In this document: positions 9,566-18,488 of the stretch, piece by piece
Layout: each line of letters starts with the position of its first letter
Numbering within the stretch: position 1 is the stretch's first letter
Source: Acetobacter sp. UBA5411
GTDB lineage: Bacteria > Pseudomonadota > Alphaproteobacteria > Acetobacterales > Acetobacteraceae
Direction: 5' to 3'
Assembly (NCBI RefSeq): GCF_002409645.1
Contig: NZ_DHNR01000005.1
Span: 205,679 to 269,678 of the forward strand
Length of the DNA: 64,000 bases
Notes under the pieces: generated by a model
The model's input: only the letters and a program-made list of their open reading frames with translations
What the model was told of the DNA's origin: nothing
The model's database searches: none
Program-made: the position numbers and the translations under genes

Positions 9566-9583
9566 CGAGACGAGAACGTCTCG
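9566..9583. promoter_or_regulatory. Palindromic operator upstream of the TetR-efflux operon
   Basis: Perfect inverted repeat CGAGACG-AGAA-CGTCTCG, centred about 45 bases before the TetR start and immediately followed by TATATT, which could serve as a -10 element. TetR-type repressors of RND operons typically bind such short dyads in their own promoter. Autoregulation by the adjacent TetR protein is therefore likely but unproven. Confidence 0.65.
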
Positions 9584-9619
9584 TATATTTACCGTATCAA
9601 CGAGCATCAGGAAAAATTC

Positions 9620-10306
9620 ATGCCGGACAGAGACGAAAGAAAGAAGGTTTCAGGTCGGCCTGATGGTCGAGTATCCGAGGAACTGGATATTCTCATCCTG
9701 AAGACTGCCAGCCGATTGTTTGGAGAACAGGGTTACGCGGCCACATCTGTCGAGCAGATTGCGGCAGTAGCTCAGGTGGGTAAGCAGACCATCTATCGGC
9801 GGCACCCTTCCAAGGAAAGTCTCTTCAAGACAGTCATTTCGGAACTGGGGAAAAGTTTCCTCGTGGCGGCAACGCCATCGGACACCATGGTTTCAAGTGA
9901 TCCGCTACTGACATTGCGCAAGACAATGCGGATGCTTCTTGATCTGGTCCTGAGCCCCGAAACGCTCTCTCTCAGTCGCACATTCATCGCGGAAGGATGG
10001 CGTTTTCCCGATCTGGTGAACCATGCCGGAGCGCATATTTTCGACCCCATTGAAGAGCTGACCTGCCGGCTCATGACGGCAGTCTCCGACGCGGGTCTTT
10101 TGAAAGAGCCCTGTCATCTGATGGAAACGAGCCGATTGTTTTCCGGTCTTTGTCTGGCTGTTCCTCATCAGAAGATGCTGTTCGGACGGGATGTTCTGAT
10201 GACGGCCAAAGAACGGGATGATTATCTCGATAATGCCTGGACGGCTTTCATGACGGGAATACTGCGCACGTCCGTTTCCAGACCGACAAAGGTCAAACAG
10301 GCATGA
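9620..10306 (+). CDS. TetR/AcrR-family transcriptional repressor of the downstream RND pump
   Basis: 228-residue regulator with an N-terminal helix-turn-helix (residues about 20-65: ASRLFGEQGYAATSVEQIAA, then VGKQTIYRRHPSKESLF) and a TetR_C-type ligand domain. The ATG at 9620 follows AGGAAAA; the frame is open to 9542, but that would run through the operator. Its stop codon overlaps the adaptor start (ATGA at 10303). Being the first gene of the operon it controls, it should be released by a pump substrate. The inducer is unknown. Confidence 0.85.
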   Translation: MPDRDERKKVSGRPDGRVSEELDILILKTASRLFGEQGYAATSVEQIAAVAQVGKQTIYRRHPSKESLFKTVISELGKSFLVAATPSDTMVSSDPLLTLRKTMRMLLDLVLSPETLSLSRTFIAEGWRFPDLVNHAGAHIFDPIEELTCRLMTAVSDAGLLKEPCHLMETSRLFSGLCLAVPHQKMLFGRDVLMTAKERDDYLDNAWTAFMTGILRTSVSRPTKVKQA

Positions 10307-11397
10307 ATAAACGATCCTTCATATCCGGGACCAGTCTTTGCACTTTCATGCTCGTCGCGCTGTCTGCCTGTCACAAGAAAGCTCCCCCGCCTGAAATCAG
10401 GCCCGTGCGCTCCTTGGTGGTTCATCCGGGGACTGATGGAAATGCGGAGTTTCTGACAGGACAGATTGCTCCGCATCGTATTGTCACCCTGTCATTCCGT
10501 CTGCCCGGCAAGATCGTTGAGCGTACAGTGGAAACGGGCGACCCAGTGCATGCCGGGCAGCTACTGGCCCGTCTGGACGATACCGAGGTCCGCCAGACGC
10601 TGCGTGCTGCCACCGCTGACGCACAGGCAGCCAGAGCCTCTCTTGCGCAGGCGACTCCCTTGCAGAAACGGGCGACGGCTCTTCTCCCCGACCGCGCTAT
10701 CTCACGTAATGATTACGACGAGGCCGTTCTCCGCTACCGCACCGCCCAGCAGGCTGTGCAGTCCACGGCAGCCCGGGAGCAGATCGCTCATGAGGAACTG
10801 GACCATACCCGTCTGGAGGCGAATGCGGACGGTGTGATTACGGAACGTCTGGCTGAAGTCGGGGAAGTCGTCGCCGCTGGCCAACCGATCCTGCGCATGG
10901 CCGAGGCTGCTGGTCGTGACGCCCAGTTCGACGTTTCAGGAGATCTCCTGCGGTCCGGTCTGACGGTTGGAGCAACAATGACTGTCTGTCTCGACGCGAA
11001 CCGTCATGTCTGCACGGATGGGACGCTCTACGAACTCGCGCCGGATGCTGATCCACTGACCCGGACCTATCGGGCAAAGGTGCTTCTTCAGACGCCGCCG
11101 ACCGCAATGACGCTTGGTTCCGTCGCAGTGGGACGACTTGCCGCCAGTGCTGCGTCCGATATCCATCTTCCACCGTCGGCGTTGACTGCACAGGATGGAA
11201 AAACGGCTGTGTGGGTGATTGCGCCTGATACGATGACCGTCACATTACGCCCCGTCGAAGTCTCCCGATACAGCGCCAGCGACGTTACGGTCGTCTCGGG
11301 CCTGAAAGCCGGAGAGCGTGTCGTGACAGCCGGCGTGCAGGCGCTTTATCCGAACCAGAAGATCTCCCTGCTGGATGACGCCGATGTCCGCCCCTGA
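10303..11397 (+). CDS. RND efflux periplasmic adaptor (membrane fusion protein), lipoprotein
   Basis: 364-residue adaptor of the HlyD/AcrA type. The N-terminus is a lipoprotein signal with lipobox LSAC (Cys near residue 23), anchoring it in the inner membrane facing the periplasm. Lipoyl-like halves (FRLPGKIVERTVETGDPVHAGQLL and ANADGVITERLAEVGEVVAAG, each cited by its G-V-x-G core) flank an alpha-hairpin rich in Ala/Gln, followed by beta-barrel and membrane-proximal domains. It bridges the RND pump and outer membrane factor encoded next. It overlaps tetR by 4 bases and the pump gene by about 23. Confidence 0.88.
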   Translation: MNKRSFISGTSLCTFMLVALSACHKKAPPPEIRPVRSLVVHPGTDGNAEFLTGQIAPHRIVTLSFRLPGKIVERTVETGDPVHAGQLLARLDDTEVRQTLRAATADAQAARASLAQATPLQKRATALLPDRAISRNDYDEAVLRYRTAQQAVQSTAAREQIAHEELDHTRLEANADGVITERLAEVGEVVAAGQPILRMAEAAGRDAQFDVSGDLLRSGLTVGATMTVCLDANRHVCTDGTLYELAPDADPLTRTYRAKVLLQTPPTAMTLGSVAVGRLAASAASDIHLPPSALTAQDGKTAVWVIAPDTMTVTLRPVEVSRYSASDVTVVSGLKAGERVVTAGVQALYPNQKISLLDDADVRP

Positions 11398-14300
11398 AGA
11401 GTCCGGACAGGACGCAAAAACGGGTCACATCCTGAATCTTTCGGAGTGGTCCATCCATCATCGCGCACTCGTTGCGTTTTTCATGATTCTGATCGCCGTT
11501 GCGGGCGTCAGATCCTATTTCGCTCTCGGCCGGAACGAGGACCCGCCCTTTACGGTCAAGACGATGGTCGTTGAGGCCATGCTGCCGGGCGCAACGGTCG
11601 AGGAAACAACGCATCAGCTGACGGACCGGATCGAAAAGAAGCTTCAGGAAACACCATATTTCGATTACGTCAAAAGCTATACCACTGCCGGAAAGACCAC
11701 CATTCTGGTCAATCTTCTGGGCAGCACGCCAAAGAGTCAGGTGGCGGATATCTGGTATCAAGTCCGCAAAAAGGTCGGCGATATCAAGCCTTTTCTCCCC
11801 TCCACGACCGTGGGGCCATTCTTTGACGACGAATTCGGCGATACCTATGGCATTATCTACGCCTTTACCGCAGACGGTTTTTCCCATCGCGACCTGAAGG
11901 ATTATGTCGAGACCGTCCGCGACGAACTGCTGCATGTACCGGACGTCGCCAAGATCGAGACGCTCGGCGCGCAGGATGAGAAGATTTTTGTTGATGTCTC
12001 CAGCCGACATCTCGCCCGGTTAAGCATTACGGGCGAGATGATCGAAGCTGCCCTGCAGGAGCAGAACGCCCTCGTCCCTTCTGGTACTATTGATACGGGG
12101 AAAGAACAGATCCTCGTTCAGCCGACTGGAAAATTCAATTCCGTCGAGGATGTCGCCAACGTGACGATCTATGCGGGCAATCGCAAGATCCGCCTGGGCG
12201 ACATTGCCACCATTACGCGCGGTTATGCCGATCCGCCGCAAACCCTGTTCCGTGTCAATGGGCAGGATGCCGTTGGACTGGGTCTGTCCATGACCAAAGG
12301 CGGCAATGTTCTCGCACTGGAAAAGAACATTGCCGCGAAGATGGCCGAACTTCATGCCCGCATGCCTGTCGGTATCGAGGCACATCTCGTCGCCAATCAG
12401 CCTCAGGTGGTCAAGGAGGCAGTCGGAGATTTCACCGAGGCTCTGTTTGAAGCCATCGCCATTGTGCTGGGCGTCAGTTTTCTCAGTTTGGGTGGTCGTG
12501 CAGGCACCGTCGTGGCGTTCTGCATCCCTTTCGTGCTGGCGGTCGTGTTCACCAGCATGGAACTGCTGGGCATCGACCTGCAACGCGTCTCGCTCGGCGC
12601 ACTGATCATCGCCCTTGGCCTTCTCGTCGATGACGCCATGATCACCGTTGAGAGCATGGTCAGCAAACTGGAGGAAGGCTGGAGCCTCCCGCGTGCGGCG
12701 ACTTTTGCTTATACATCCACGGCTTTTCCGATGCTGACAGGCACGCTGGTTACAGTGTCGGGTTTTGTGCCCGTTGGTTTTGCGCACAGTGTTGCCGGGG
12801 AATACACGTTTTCCCTGTTCGCGGTCGTCGGGCTGGCCCTGATCGTGTCATGGTTCGTGGCCGTTCTGGTGGCTCCCCTGATCGGCGTGACCATTCTGCG
12901 GGCGCATCCGGATAAAGCAGGTACCAAACATGAGGAGCCTCACAGAGGGCGGATCATGGCGTTCTTCGAGCGCTGCCTGCTCGTCACCATGCGGCACCCC
13001 CGCATGACGGTTTTGATCAGTCTGGGCGCACTACTCGTCGCCATGATACTGACACCGCTGATTCCGAAACAGTTTTTCCCGGCCTCAGACCGTCCGGAAC
13101 TTCTGGCCAATCTCTCGCTACGGCAGGGAGCCTCCATCACGGCGACGAGCGACGTCTCACGCAAACTCGACGCGATGCTGCGCAATGACCCCGATGTCGA
13201 TCACTGGAGCTCCTATGTCGGCCGGGGAGCGATCCGCTTTTACCTGTCGCTCGATGAACAGCTTCCGAACGATTTCTTCACACAGACCGTCATTGTGACC
13301 AAAAGCGCCGAAGCCCGCGACCGCCTCCGTCACCGGCTTGACGAGAGGCTGAGCCGGGAGATGCCTGACATCGTACACGGGCTGTTTCCCCTTGAACTCG
13401 GTCCTCCCGTGGGCTGGCCGGTGCAGTATCGCGTGTCCGGCCGGGACCCGGATAAGCTCCGCCATTACGCACAGGACGTCGCGCAGATGATGGCGGCGAC
13501 CGGCAATCTGCATCTGATTAATTTCGACTGGGGTGATCCGGCGCGAAAACTGCGGATCGATGTGCGTCAGGAGGCAGCGCGTCGGCTCGGTCTTTCCTCA
13601 GCCGCCATCGCACGCGCCATTAACTCGACCGTCACAGGCACGACCGCCACCCAGTTGCGGGATAGCATCTATCTCGTCGATATTGTGCTGCGCGCCAGAA
13701 AAGAGGAACGGCTGTCCATTGAGAGCCTGCGCAATCTCGATGTCCGCCTACCGAACGACCTTACCGTGCCGCTTTCCTCGGTCGCCACCGTCTCCTACGT
13801 GGAAGACTATCCGCTGATCTGGCGGCGCGATCGTCTTCCGACCATGACAATCCAGGCGCAGCTTCGTGACGGTGTGCAGGCAAATACTGCCGTATCCGCA
13901 CTGGCTGGCAAGATTGCCGATTTCAATGCCCATCTGCCGCCCGGCTATCATGTGACGGTCGGCGGAACGGTTGATGAGGCGGCAAAGGCGCAGAACTCGG
14001 TGATCGCGGTCATGCCGGTCATGGCGCTGATCATGATGGCCGTGCTGATGATCCAGCTTCAGAGCTTCAAGCGGCTGGCGCTCGTACTGAGTGTGGCGCC
14101 CTTCGGTCTGATCGGTGTCGTGATCGTGCTTCTCGTCACCGGTAACCCTGTCGGCTTCATTGCGCTGCTCGGACTTGTCGCGCTGGTGGGCATGATCATC
14201 CGCAACTCGGTCATCCTTGTGAATCAGATTGAGATCGAACAGCAGAACGGCAAGGCCGAATGGGACGCGGTGGTCGCCGCCGCAATGGTCCGTTTCCGTC

Positions 14301-14497
14301 CCATCATGCTGACAGCCGTGGCCGCCATTCTGGGTATGCTGCCCATTGCCTCAAGCGTCTTCTGGGGACCGATGGCGGACGTCATCATGGGCGGACTTGC
14401 CGTTGCTACGGCGGTCACGCTGATCTTTCTCCCCTCGCTTTACGTGCTGTGGTTCCGCGTCAGAGAACCTTCATCCGGGACGAAGGTGACGTCATGA
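11375..14497 (+). CDS. RND multidrug efflux pump (AcrB/MdtB-like, HAE1 type)
   Basis: 1040-residue inner-membrane proton antiporter. It has the usual architecture: TM1 (ALVAFFMILIAVAGV), a first porter loop, TM2-TM6 with the proton-relay motif LLVDDAMITVES in TM4 (two adjacent Asp), a second periplasmic loop, and C-terminal TM segments ending near VLWFRV. The overall motifs fit hydrophobic/amphiphilic drug efflux, not metal efflux. Start could also be the ATG at 11384. The gene overlaps both neighbours, as expected for a stoichiometric tripartite system. Substrate is not predictable. Confidence 0.88.
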   Translation: MTPMSAPEESGQDAKTGHILNLSEWSIHHRALVAFFMILIAVAGVRSYFALGRNEDPPFTVKTMVVEAMLPGATVEETTHQLTDRIEKKLQETPYFDYVKSYTTAGKTTILVNLLGSTPKSQVADIWYQVRKKVGDIKPFLPSTTVGPFFDDEFGDTYGIIYAFTADGFSHRDLKDYVETVRDELLHVPDVAKIETLGAQDEKIFVDVSSRHLARLSITGEMIEAALQEQNALVPSGTIDTGKEQILVQPTGKFNSVEDVANVTIYAGNRKIRLGDIATITRGYADPPQTLFRVNGQDAVGLGLSMTKGGNVLALEKNIAAKMAELHARMPVGIEAHLVANQPQVVKEAVGDFTEALFEAIAIVLGVSFLSLGGRAGTVVAFCIPFVLAVVFTSMELLGIDLQRVSLGALIIALGLLVDDAMITVESMVSKLEEGWSLPRAATFAYTSTAFPMLTGTLVTVSGFVPVGFAHSVAGEYTFSLFAVVGLALIVSWFVAVLVAPLIGVTILRAHPDKAGTKHEEPHRGRIMAFFERCLLVTMRHPRMTVLISLGALLVAMILTPLIPKQFFPASDRPELLANLSLRQGASITATSDVSRKLDAMLRNDPDVDHWSSYVGRGAIRFYLSLDEQLPNDFFTQTVIVTKSAEARDRLRHRLDERLSREMPDIVHGLFPLELGPPVGWPVQYRVSGRDPDKLRHYAQDVAQMMAATGNLHLINFDWGDPARKLRIDVRQEAARRLGLSSAAIARAINSTVTGTTATQLRDSIYLVDIVLRARKEERLSIESLRNLDVRLPNDLTVPLSSVATVSYVEDYPLIWRRDRLPTMTIQAQLRDGVQANTAVSALAGKIADFNAHLPPGYHVTVGGTVDEAAKAQNSVIAVMPVMALIMMAVLMIQLQSFKRLALVLSVAPFGLIGVVIVLLVTGNPVGFIALLGLVALVGMIIRNSVILVNQIEIEQQNGKAEWDAVVAAAMVRFRPIMLTAVAAILGMLPIASSVFWGPMADVIMGGLAVATAVTLIFLPSLYVLWFRVREPSSGTKVTS

Positions 14498-15921
14498 GGA
14501 AAACCCTTTTTCTCATTCCTCTGATTTTGGGCGGATGTTCCTGGCTTTCACCTGATTACAAACGTCCTGTCATGGCTCTACCGGCGACATGGAATGGCGT
14601 GCAGGCCGTCACACGCGACGATCGCGCATGGTGGCAGCGTTATGGCGATCCGGTGCTTGATCAACTAGAAGAAGAAGCCGCGCACCATAATGACGATCTC
14701 GCACTGGCGAAATCCAGCCTGTCACAGGCTCAGGCCCAATACAGCTACGCTTTTGCGAACCAGCTTCCATCCCTGTCTGTCGCGGGCACGGATGCTTACG
14801 GGAAATTCGCCAACGGAAATCTCCGGGCCGCCGGTCAGAGTTTCCGTTTTCCCAACAAGACGAGCAATTTCGGTTTTGTTGGTGGAATGCTGAATTACGA
14901 ACTGGACCTGTGGGGCAAGAACGCCAGCCTCAGTGACGCTGCTAAAGCGGGTGTTCAGGGGGCCGTTTATGCGCAGGAGGCAGCACGTCTGTCGGTGGCC
15001 GCCGCTGTAGCGAAGCTCTATTTCAGCCTGCGTGCGCTAGATCGCAATGTCGCCATTCTGAAGGAGAGTGTGCAGACGCAGGACGATATTCTTAGGCTTG
15101 TTCAGCATCAGTATGACGTTGGGGCTGTTGACGCCCTGCTGCTGCAGGATGCGACAGAGCGTCGTGACGCCGTGCACGCGGCCTTGCCCGACATGGAGGA
15201 TCAACGCAACAATGCGGAAAGCGCATTGACTGTTCTGGTGGGGCGTTCACCGCAGGACATCGTTCAGGCGGGAATTTCCAGAGGTCGGGATCTACAGGAA
15301 CTCAGTATACCCGAGCCAACCCCTTCGGTTCTGCCTTCGGAACTTCTGGAACGCCGCCCGGACATCGCGATGCACGAGCAGATGCTGATCGCGAGTAATT
15401 TCAACATCGGCTATGCCCGGGCAGCCTATTTTCCGAGCATCTCGCTGGCGTCGCTTGCCGGGGTGAACAATATCGACATAGACAATCTCTACCGGGCAAC
15501 CAGCCGCTCATGGACACTTGGTGCGGCTATGGCGGCCCCCGTTCTGGATTTCGGGAGAACGGAAAGCGGTGTCAAACTTGCGAAGGCAAACAAGAATCAG
15601 CAGGTCGTGCTGTATCAGCAGTCTATCCGAACGGCGTTCAAGGAAGTGCGTGACGCGTTGCTGGCGCAGAACACAGCGGCGGAACGTGATGCGGATAACG
15701 GTGCGCGTGACGGAGCGGCGCAGCAGAAGCTGCATCTGACAACGCTCCGTATGGAACACGGATACGCAAGCCAGATTGACGTCCTAGCCGCGCAATCAAC
15801 TGTGCAACTGGCAGAATTGTCTCAGATTCAGGCCCGGCTACAGCGGCTTGATGCGTCGGTTGATCTCTACAAGGCGACAGGTGGTGGTTTTACGGCCTTG
15901 CCCACAAAGAAAAAGATTTGA
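14494..15921 (+). CDS. Outer-membrane efflux lipoprotein (NodT/OprM family)
   Basis: 475-residue TolC-like channel. A lipoprotein signal ends at LILGGCSW (Cys near 15), then comes the family motif WWQRYGDPVLDQLEEEA and two coiled-coil repeats rich in Ala/Gln/Leu. The second repeat contains LPSELLERRPDIAMHEQ, diagnostic of NodT proteins. The ATG at 14494 overlaps the pump stop (ATGA), so it completes the TetR-adaptor-pump-channel operon. Confidence 0.88.
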   Translation: MRKTLFLIPLILGGCSWLSPDYKRPVMALPATWNGVQAVTRDDRAWWQRYGDPVLDQLEEEAAHHNDDLALAKSSLSQAQAQYSYAFANQLPSLSVAGTDAYGKFANGNLRAAGQSFRFPNKTSNFGFVGGMLNYELDLWGKNASLSDAAKAGVQGAVYAQEAARLSVAAAVAKLYFSLRALDRNVAILKESVQTQDDILRLVQHQYDVGAVDALLLQDATERRDAVHAALPDMEDQRNNAESALTVLVGRSPQDIVQAGISRGRDLQELSIPEPTPSVLPSELLERRPDIAMHEQMLIASNFNIGYARAAYFPSISLASLAGVNNIDIDNLYRATSRSWTLGAAMAAPVLDFGRTESGVKLAKANKNQQVVLYQQSIRTAFKEVRDALLAQNTAAERDADNGARDGAAQQKLHLTTLRMEHGYASQIDVLAAQSTVQLAELSQIQARLQRLDASVDLYKATGGGFTALPTKKKI

Positions 15922-16078
15922 ATCTTCTGAAAGTACAATCGATCTCGCTGGGAGTATAGTTCCCAGCTTTTATCGCAGAAGGAAATTCATCTTCCAATAT
16001 TCGCGCCACCATCTGTTTTAAAGCACAATCCGCATGTCGGGATATTTCATCAATCGGATTGTCTCTCAACACAAAAAA

Positions 16079-16123
16079 CCGGAGCCTCATCCGCCTCCCC
16101 AAGGGAAACGGACAAGACTCCGG
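16079..16123 (-). terminator. Probable terminator after glpK
   Basis: On the minus strand a CCGGAG/CTCCGG pairing (16118-16123 with 16079-16084) encloses about 33 bases that can form a further small stem (TCCG/CGGA), and is followed by six T after the second arm (16073-16078). The long loop lowers certainty. Confidence 0.6.
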
Positions 16124-16140
16124 CTCAAAGTAAAAGAACC

Positions 16141-17631
16141 TCAGACCTGACTGAGCGTCCGGCGTACAGCGACGTGCCAGCCGTCGATCATGCCCTTGCG
16201 GGTCGAGGCTTCCATCTGCGGCTCAAACAGCGCGCCGCGCTGCCATTCGGACGCGACTTCTTCCAGATCGTTCCACAGACCCACACCCACACCCGCAAGG
16301 AATGCGGCACCAAGGGCTGTCGTCTCGATCTGCTTGGGACGCTCGACCTTTGCCTGCAACATGTCGGACAGGAACTGGCAGAACCAGTCATTGGCCGCCA
16401 TGCCACCATCGATACGCAACGTGTCAGCCGTGCCGCCTCCGTCCTGCGTCATCGCAGCCACGAGGTCGAGTGTCTGATACGCCACGGATTCCAGAGCCGC
16501 ACGGGCAATGTGCGCCTCGGTAGCGTCCAGCGTCAGACCGCAGATGAGACCACGTGCATTCGGATCCCAGTGCGGAGCACCGAGGCCGACGAAGCCCGGC
16601 ACCATGTAGACGCCGTGGCTGTGCGGAATGCGCGTCGCCATATCGTCGGTCTGGGAAGCATGCGTGATCAGATGCAGACCATCACGCAGCCACTTGATCG
16701 CCGCACCGGCGACAAAGATGGAGCCTTCCAGCGCGTAGGCCGTCTTGCCTTTCACACGGTAAGCGATGGTCGTGAGCATCCGGTTCTGGGAAACGACAGG
16801 CTTCTCGCCGGTGTTCAGCAGAACGAAGCAGCCCGTGCCGTAGGTCGCCTTGGCCATGCCCGGCTTGAAGCAGGTCTGGCCAACGACGGCGGCCTGCTGG
16901 TCACCAGCAATACCGGCGATCGGCACGGCGCGACCGAACAGGTCAGGCGTGCTTTCACCAAAAACGCCGCTGCTGTCTTTGACTTCCGGGAGCAGAGCTG
17001 CAGGAATGTTGAAGAGTGCAAGAAGGTCATCATCCCACTGCTGGCGATGAATATCGAACAACAGGGTACGGGACGCATTGGTCACATCGGTCGCATGGAC
17101 CTTGCCGTCCGTCAGACGCCACAGCAGGAAGCAGTCGATCGTGCCGCAGGCCAGTTCGCCTTTTTCAGCCCGCGCCCGTGCGCCCTCTACATTGTCGAGG
17201 ATCCAGGCGAGCTTTGTGCCTGTGAAATACGGGTCGAGCAGAAGACCGGTGCGGCTGGCGACCAGTTCTTCCTTGCCCTGTTTCTTCAGTTCGGCGCACA
17301 GGGCCGCCGTCCGGCGATCCTGCCAGACGATGGCGTTATGGATCGCCTTGCCGGTCTTGCGGTCCCATACGACGATGGTTTCGCGCTGGTTGGTAATGCC
17401 AATGGCCGCAATGCGGTCAACGCCGCCAGAGCGTTCCACGGCTTCCTGCGCGGTCGCCTTCGCATCGCGCCAGATGTCTTCAGGATCGTGCTCAACCCAC
17501 CCCAACTGCGGGTAATACTGGGGAAACTCCTGTCGCGCGACGGAAATTTCCTGTCCGTTCATGTCAAAGACAATGCTACGGGTTGAAGTGGTTCCCTGGT
17601 CAATCGCCAGAATACGATCCTGTTTGATCAT
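16141..17631 (-). CDS. glpK: Glycerol kinase
   Basis: 496-residue FGGY-family kinase that phosphorylates glycerol to sn-glycerol 3-phosphate with ATP in the cytosol. It carries the N-terminal phosphate motif [11 protein letters not shown], the catalytic region [11 protein letters not shown] and [15 protein letters not shown], and the C-terminal ATPase motif [20 protein letters not shown]. Length matches Escherichia coli GlpK. It is the last gene of glpD-glpF-glpK, 19 bases after glpF, and feeds GlpD. Confidence 0.95.
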   Translation of the reverse strand: MIKQDRILAIDQGTTSTRSIVFDMNGQEISVARQEFPQYYPQLGWVEHDPEDIWRDAKATAQEAVERSGGVDRIAAIGITNQRETIVVWDRKTGKAIHNAIVWQDRRTAALCAELKKQGKEELVASRTGLLLDPYFTGTKLAWILDNVEGARARAEKGELACGTIDCFLLWRLTDGKVHATDVTNASRTLLFDIHRQQWDDDLLALFNIPAALLPEVKDSSGVFGESTPDLFGRAVPIAGIAGDQQAAVVGQTCFKPGMAKATYGTGCFVLLNTGEKPVVSQNRMLTTIAYRVKGKTAYALEGSIFVAGAAIKWLRDGLHLITHASQTDDMATRIPHSHGVYMVPGFVGLGAPHWDPNARGLICGLTLDATEAHIARAALESVAYQTLDLVAAMTQDGGGTADTLRIDGGMAANDWFCQFLSDMLQAKVERPKQIETTALGAAFLAGVGVGLWNDLEEVASEWQRGALFEPQMEASTRKGMIDGWHVAVRRTLSQV

Positions 17632-17650
17632 GATGGCAGCTCCTTAACGG

Positions 17651-18472
17651 TCAGACAGAAGTTTCGATCGAGGACGCCGCCACAGCAGGCCTCGGCATGA
17701 AAGGCTGGATAAGCGTCCGGTACAGTCCGGCTCCGATTACGCCACCAGAAATCGGGCCTAAAATGGGCACCCACCAGTAATTTCCCGGAGATGGCAACGC
17801 CTGCGGTCCCCAGCCCGCGAAATAACAGAACAGACGTGGGCCGAAATCACGCGCCGGATTAATGGCCCACGCATCGAGATATCCGGCGGAAGCGCCAATA
17901 GCGGCCACGAGAAGACCGATAATCAGCGCACCGGAATTCGCCTCCGGCGCCATTGTGTTGTGTTCGTAGGTAATTGCGAAGATTCCGAAAACCAGCATGG
18001 CTGTCAGAATGGTTTCAACCACGAAGGAATGGAGTGGTGTGACGAATTCACCCGGATGCGTGAAGAACACACCCGCCGCTGCACCGTCATGAAGACGATC
18101 GAGACCATGCGAAATGGCAAAATGCTCGATGACAGGCGAGAACATCGTGTAGACCACAACAGCACCCAGAAAGCCGCCCAGAACCTGAGCGGCGCAATAC
18201 GGCGCAACCTTTGCCCATGAAAACCCGCGATATATGGCAAGCGCCACCGTCACCGCCGGATTGGCGTGCGTGCCGGAAACAGCGCCCGTCGCATAAATAG
18301 CGATCGTGACGCCGAGGCCCCACACGATACAGACGCCCCAGTATGCCGTCTTGTACGGGCTGGGGTCGTACAGGGTGTACATCGCGGCTACAGAATCCCC
18401 GAACAGGATGATTATGAAAACCGCAACACATTCGGCGATCAGTTCGCCGATCAGTTTTTTCCGGGCTGTCAT
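17651..18472 (-). CDS. glpF: Glycerol facilitator (aquaglyceroporin)
   Basis: 273-residue MIP-family channel with six membrane spans and two re-entrant NPA loops (HANPAVTVAL near residue 70 and AINPARDFGPRLF near residue 205). The Asp after the second NPA-R marks glycerol-conducting members. It admits glycerol across the inner membrane, where GlpK traps it. It lies 16 bases after glpD and 19 before glpK. Confidence 0.93.
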   Translation of the reverse strand: MTARKKLIGELIAECVAVFIIILFGDSVAAMYTLYDPSPYKTAYWGVCIVWGLGVTIAIYATGAVSGTHANPAVTVALAIYRGFSWAKVAPYCAAQVLGGFLGAVVVYTMFSPVIEHFAISHGLDRLHDGAAAGVFFTHPGEFVTPLHSFVVETILTAMLVFGIFAITYEHNTMAPEANSGALIIGLLVAAIGASAGYLDAWAINPARDFGPRLFCYFAGWGPQALPSPGNYWWVPILGPISGGVIGAGLYRTLIQPFMPRPAVAASSIETSV

Positions 18473-18488
18473 GGTGCTCCGATAGTCG

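Noticed and set aside
15890..16102. 70-residue minus-strand frame between the efflux operon and glpK
   Set aside because: Its start codon lies inside the glpK terminator stem and its 3' end overlaps the outer-membrane factor gene; the residues show no family likeness.
16174..17586. 470-codon plus-strand open frame
   Set aside because: Antisense to glpK; no domain likeness, while the glpK frame has all kinase motifs.
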